Origin: an uncultured Sutterella sp.
GTDB taxonomy: Bacteria > Pseudomonadota > Gammaproteobacteria > Burkholderiales > Burkholderiaceae_F
Length of the DNA: 6,320 nt
Direction: 5' to 3'
Assembly (NCBI GenBank): GCA_905213905.1
Contig: CAJMKD010000069.1
Location: 1 to 6,320, forward strand
Part shown: in pieces, positions 6,101 to 6,320 of the stretch
Numbering within the stretch: position 1 is the first letter of the stretch
How the letters are laid out: every line of letters starts with the position of its first letter
Position numbers and translations under genes: made by a program
The notes under the pieces: model-generated
Seen by the model: the letters and a program-made list of their open reading frames with translations, nothing else
Told to the model about the DNA's origin: nothing
The model's database searches: none

Positions 6101-6320
6101 GCAGCGACGGCGGCGAGGCCGTGACGCCCGGCAATCCCGATAACGGCAACGGCATTGAAACCGGCGGCGGATCCGGCGATACCGATGACGCCGGCAAGCC
6201 TGGCAGCGACGGCGGCGAGGCCGTGACGCCCGGCAATCCCGATAACGGCAACGGCATTGAAACCGGCGGCGGATCCGGCGATACCGATGACGCCGGCAAG
6301 CCTGGCAGCGACGGCGGCGA
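3127..6320 (+). CDS. Autotransporter adhesin: signal peptide, passenger, autochaperone-like segment, repeat linker (3' partial)
   Basis: The frame is open from the ATG at 3127 to the window edge (1064 complete codons, no stop). Residues 1-45 form a long signal peptide: a polar, basic N-terminal extension of about 28 residues, a hydrophobic core (AAAALCMLFVAL) and a likely cut near HAPAA|ES. Residues 46 to about 750 are low in cysteine (C316, C455 and C703) and rich in Gly, Ser, Asn, Asp and short beta-strand patterns (GSITIENADKVTVSGEL; GGSLKIDDGQNTIQGLVLVG), typical of a beta-helical passenger. Residues about 755-892 resemble the pertactin-type autochaperone segment: GTFRMRLNGTNPEKSDMLFI, then QGFYDLRFGV, ending in NWYL at 889-892. 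An acidic Pro/Gly/Asp linker starts near 898 and becomes a 34-residue tandem repeat from 927. By family rule a C-terminal outer-membrane beta-barrel of about 250-300 residues should follow, but it lies outside the window. The passenger would then be displayed on the cell surface. The ligand is unknown. No catalytic protease motif was seen, so an adhesin-like role is inferred. Confidence 0.88.
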   Translation, partial: MAFVQTRLRNTAHQDHSSSNRPQLRLTPAAAALCMLFVALHAPAAESTLWPQQGGSEANPLVLDGTSYLVEINAQGGWYRLENDVAFTGQFNVDSAKVMAVDAAGDVRLAPSPSHSGIISVVRGSQFALSAKGSIEATDSYQVLSSRGSSVRLTSEKSFSFSTTYGAGLYADNDRENPQGTSEIIITAPTVSVSSSDYAINAYRRSIVRINTQEGYFTRGIYTNEGGAIYLSKGDAESGSFTVMSNLDATGGSHIGVHSSLSTRNLYASNYGSITIENADKVTVSGELSAYSNYNKTADRTLINIQSHDVFEVLGCNDVYFDKSLRYFSVRISNTLDHEEAGLAADADRTYLAYGASVTGQNAWSHITGREAVIGKKQDVFSDSIERTDSTLYALRLQKGGAFSALLSEKLAIVSETGRAVLAEDAGTKLYVLSAQPMTVAGSMLFRNGASFALCGGLDVKGAVSFLNNAVFESLTLEEANAPLDANRPKLRDPVNMSSNTAIRITNEAGSALAAASAAPSSDENYNALTVKGSSIDFSGRDTSFMTQAQAGYQGAADPTHPIDTVGSALRVGTGGSLKIDDGQNTIQGLVLVGRGENTARNADDTAANGGRLILGPNGTHDISGDMVAMNGGSIELTLTSDAQWEGQADDYGDIRSGESTLAKRTRVLHPDNDYSSTLAISEPGDIHLTLSGGTWRARGQSCVTSVTFAEPGVPLRARAARSAGSALSAWGSDANVIDLSQDENSSLSIGTLHGSGTFRMRLNGTNPEKSDMLFIENMDDSSVYTIQAEIASGSSLSDLYGLRFATTGAVPKDTNRFVVEARDQGFYDLRFGVRAEDYRRDDPKTAAYNDGTLSPAEARDGTGTAKPGSRQVDVLFGGNGEGSSLGVNWYLAYEDEPQTTPDPDTDDPGMPTEPGTGTGDDTDNGSGESSQPENPENGSSIEPGGGSGDGNEAGRPGSDGGEAVTPSDPENGNGIETGGGSGDTDDAGKPGSDGGEAVTPGNPDNGNGIETGGGSGDTDDAGKPGSDGGEAVTPGNPDNGNGIETGGGSGDTDDAGKPGSDGG
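5905..6320 (+). repeat. 102-bp (34-aa) in-frame tandem repeats in the autotransporter linker
   Basis: Units start at 5905 (degenerate, 96 bp), 6001, 6103, 6205 and 6307 (cut by the window edge). The last four starts are exactly 102 bases apart. The units at 6103 and 6205 appear identical base for base. The unit at 6001 differs from them at four positions (codons 10, 11 and 13). The first unit is 32 residues long and shares about two thirds of the residues over its last 24 positions. Each unit contains NGNGIETGGGSGDTDDAGKPG or a variant and has a net charge of about -6 to -7. Since 102 is divisible by three, copy-number changes keep the frame. The array continues past the edge, so its total length is unknown. 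It probably works as a flexible, extended spacer between the surface passenger and the membrane barrel. Confidence 0.95.

Noticed and set aside
5820..6299. Minus-strand open frame of 159 codons, Pro/Ser-rich and repetitive
   Set aside because: It is the antisense shadow of the repeat linker. Its periodicity simply mirrors the plus-strand 102-bp units, and the plus frame continues a convincing protein.
6061..6320. RTX-like calcium-binding nonapeptides in the Gly/Asp repeats
   Set aside because: The repeats contain GGGSGDTDD, but the GGxGxDxUx spacing is not met and the unit is 34 residues, not nine.

Overview
This window carries three protein-coding genes, all on the plus strand, separated by unusually long non-coding gaps. 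(1) The 3' end of a LysE/RhtB-type amino-acid exporter (1-220) is closed by a clear intrinsic terminator. (2) A complete gene of 241 codons (1430-2155) encodes a secreted or periplasmic protein that I do not recognise. (3) The first 1064 codons of a large, type V-secretion-like autotransporter adhesin (3127 to the window end) run off the right edge inside an acidic, Gly/Asp/Pro/Asn-rich linker made of 102-bp tandem repeats.

The sequence looks like an accessory region of a Gram-negative proteobacterium. The signal peptides, the autotransporter layout (signal peptide, repetitive beta-helix-like passenger, autochaperone-like segment ending in NWYL, linker) and the moderately GC-rich codon use resemble gut Burkholderiales of the Sutterella/Parasutterella type. 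That placement is an inference from style and recall, not from a database match.

Layout: 1-220 exporter C-terminus; 236-264 terminator; 265-1429 mostly non-coding, AT-rich at its left, with candidate promoters at 847-875 and 1102-1130, the second overlapping a perfect 9-bp-arm inverted repeat; 1430-2155 exported hypothetical protein; 2156-3126 non-coding, with several hairpins, a possible minus-strand coding relic and a 12-bp inverted repeat upstream of the last gene; 3114-3119 ribosome binding site; 3127-6320 autotransporter, with tandem repeats from 5905 to the edge.

The three genes do not form an obvious operon. The gaps of about 1.2 kb and 1.0 kb suggest separate transcription units. Two of the products are exported beyond the inner membrane and the first is an inner-membrane exporter, but nothing in the sequence ties them into one pathway. 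I found no RNA gene, CRISPR array, insertion sequence or attachment site that I could defend. The most notable item is the expandable in-frame repeat array in the autotransporter linker. I see no convincing new multi-gene system.
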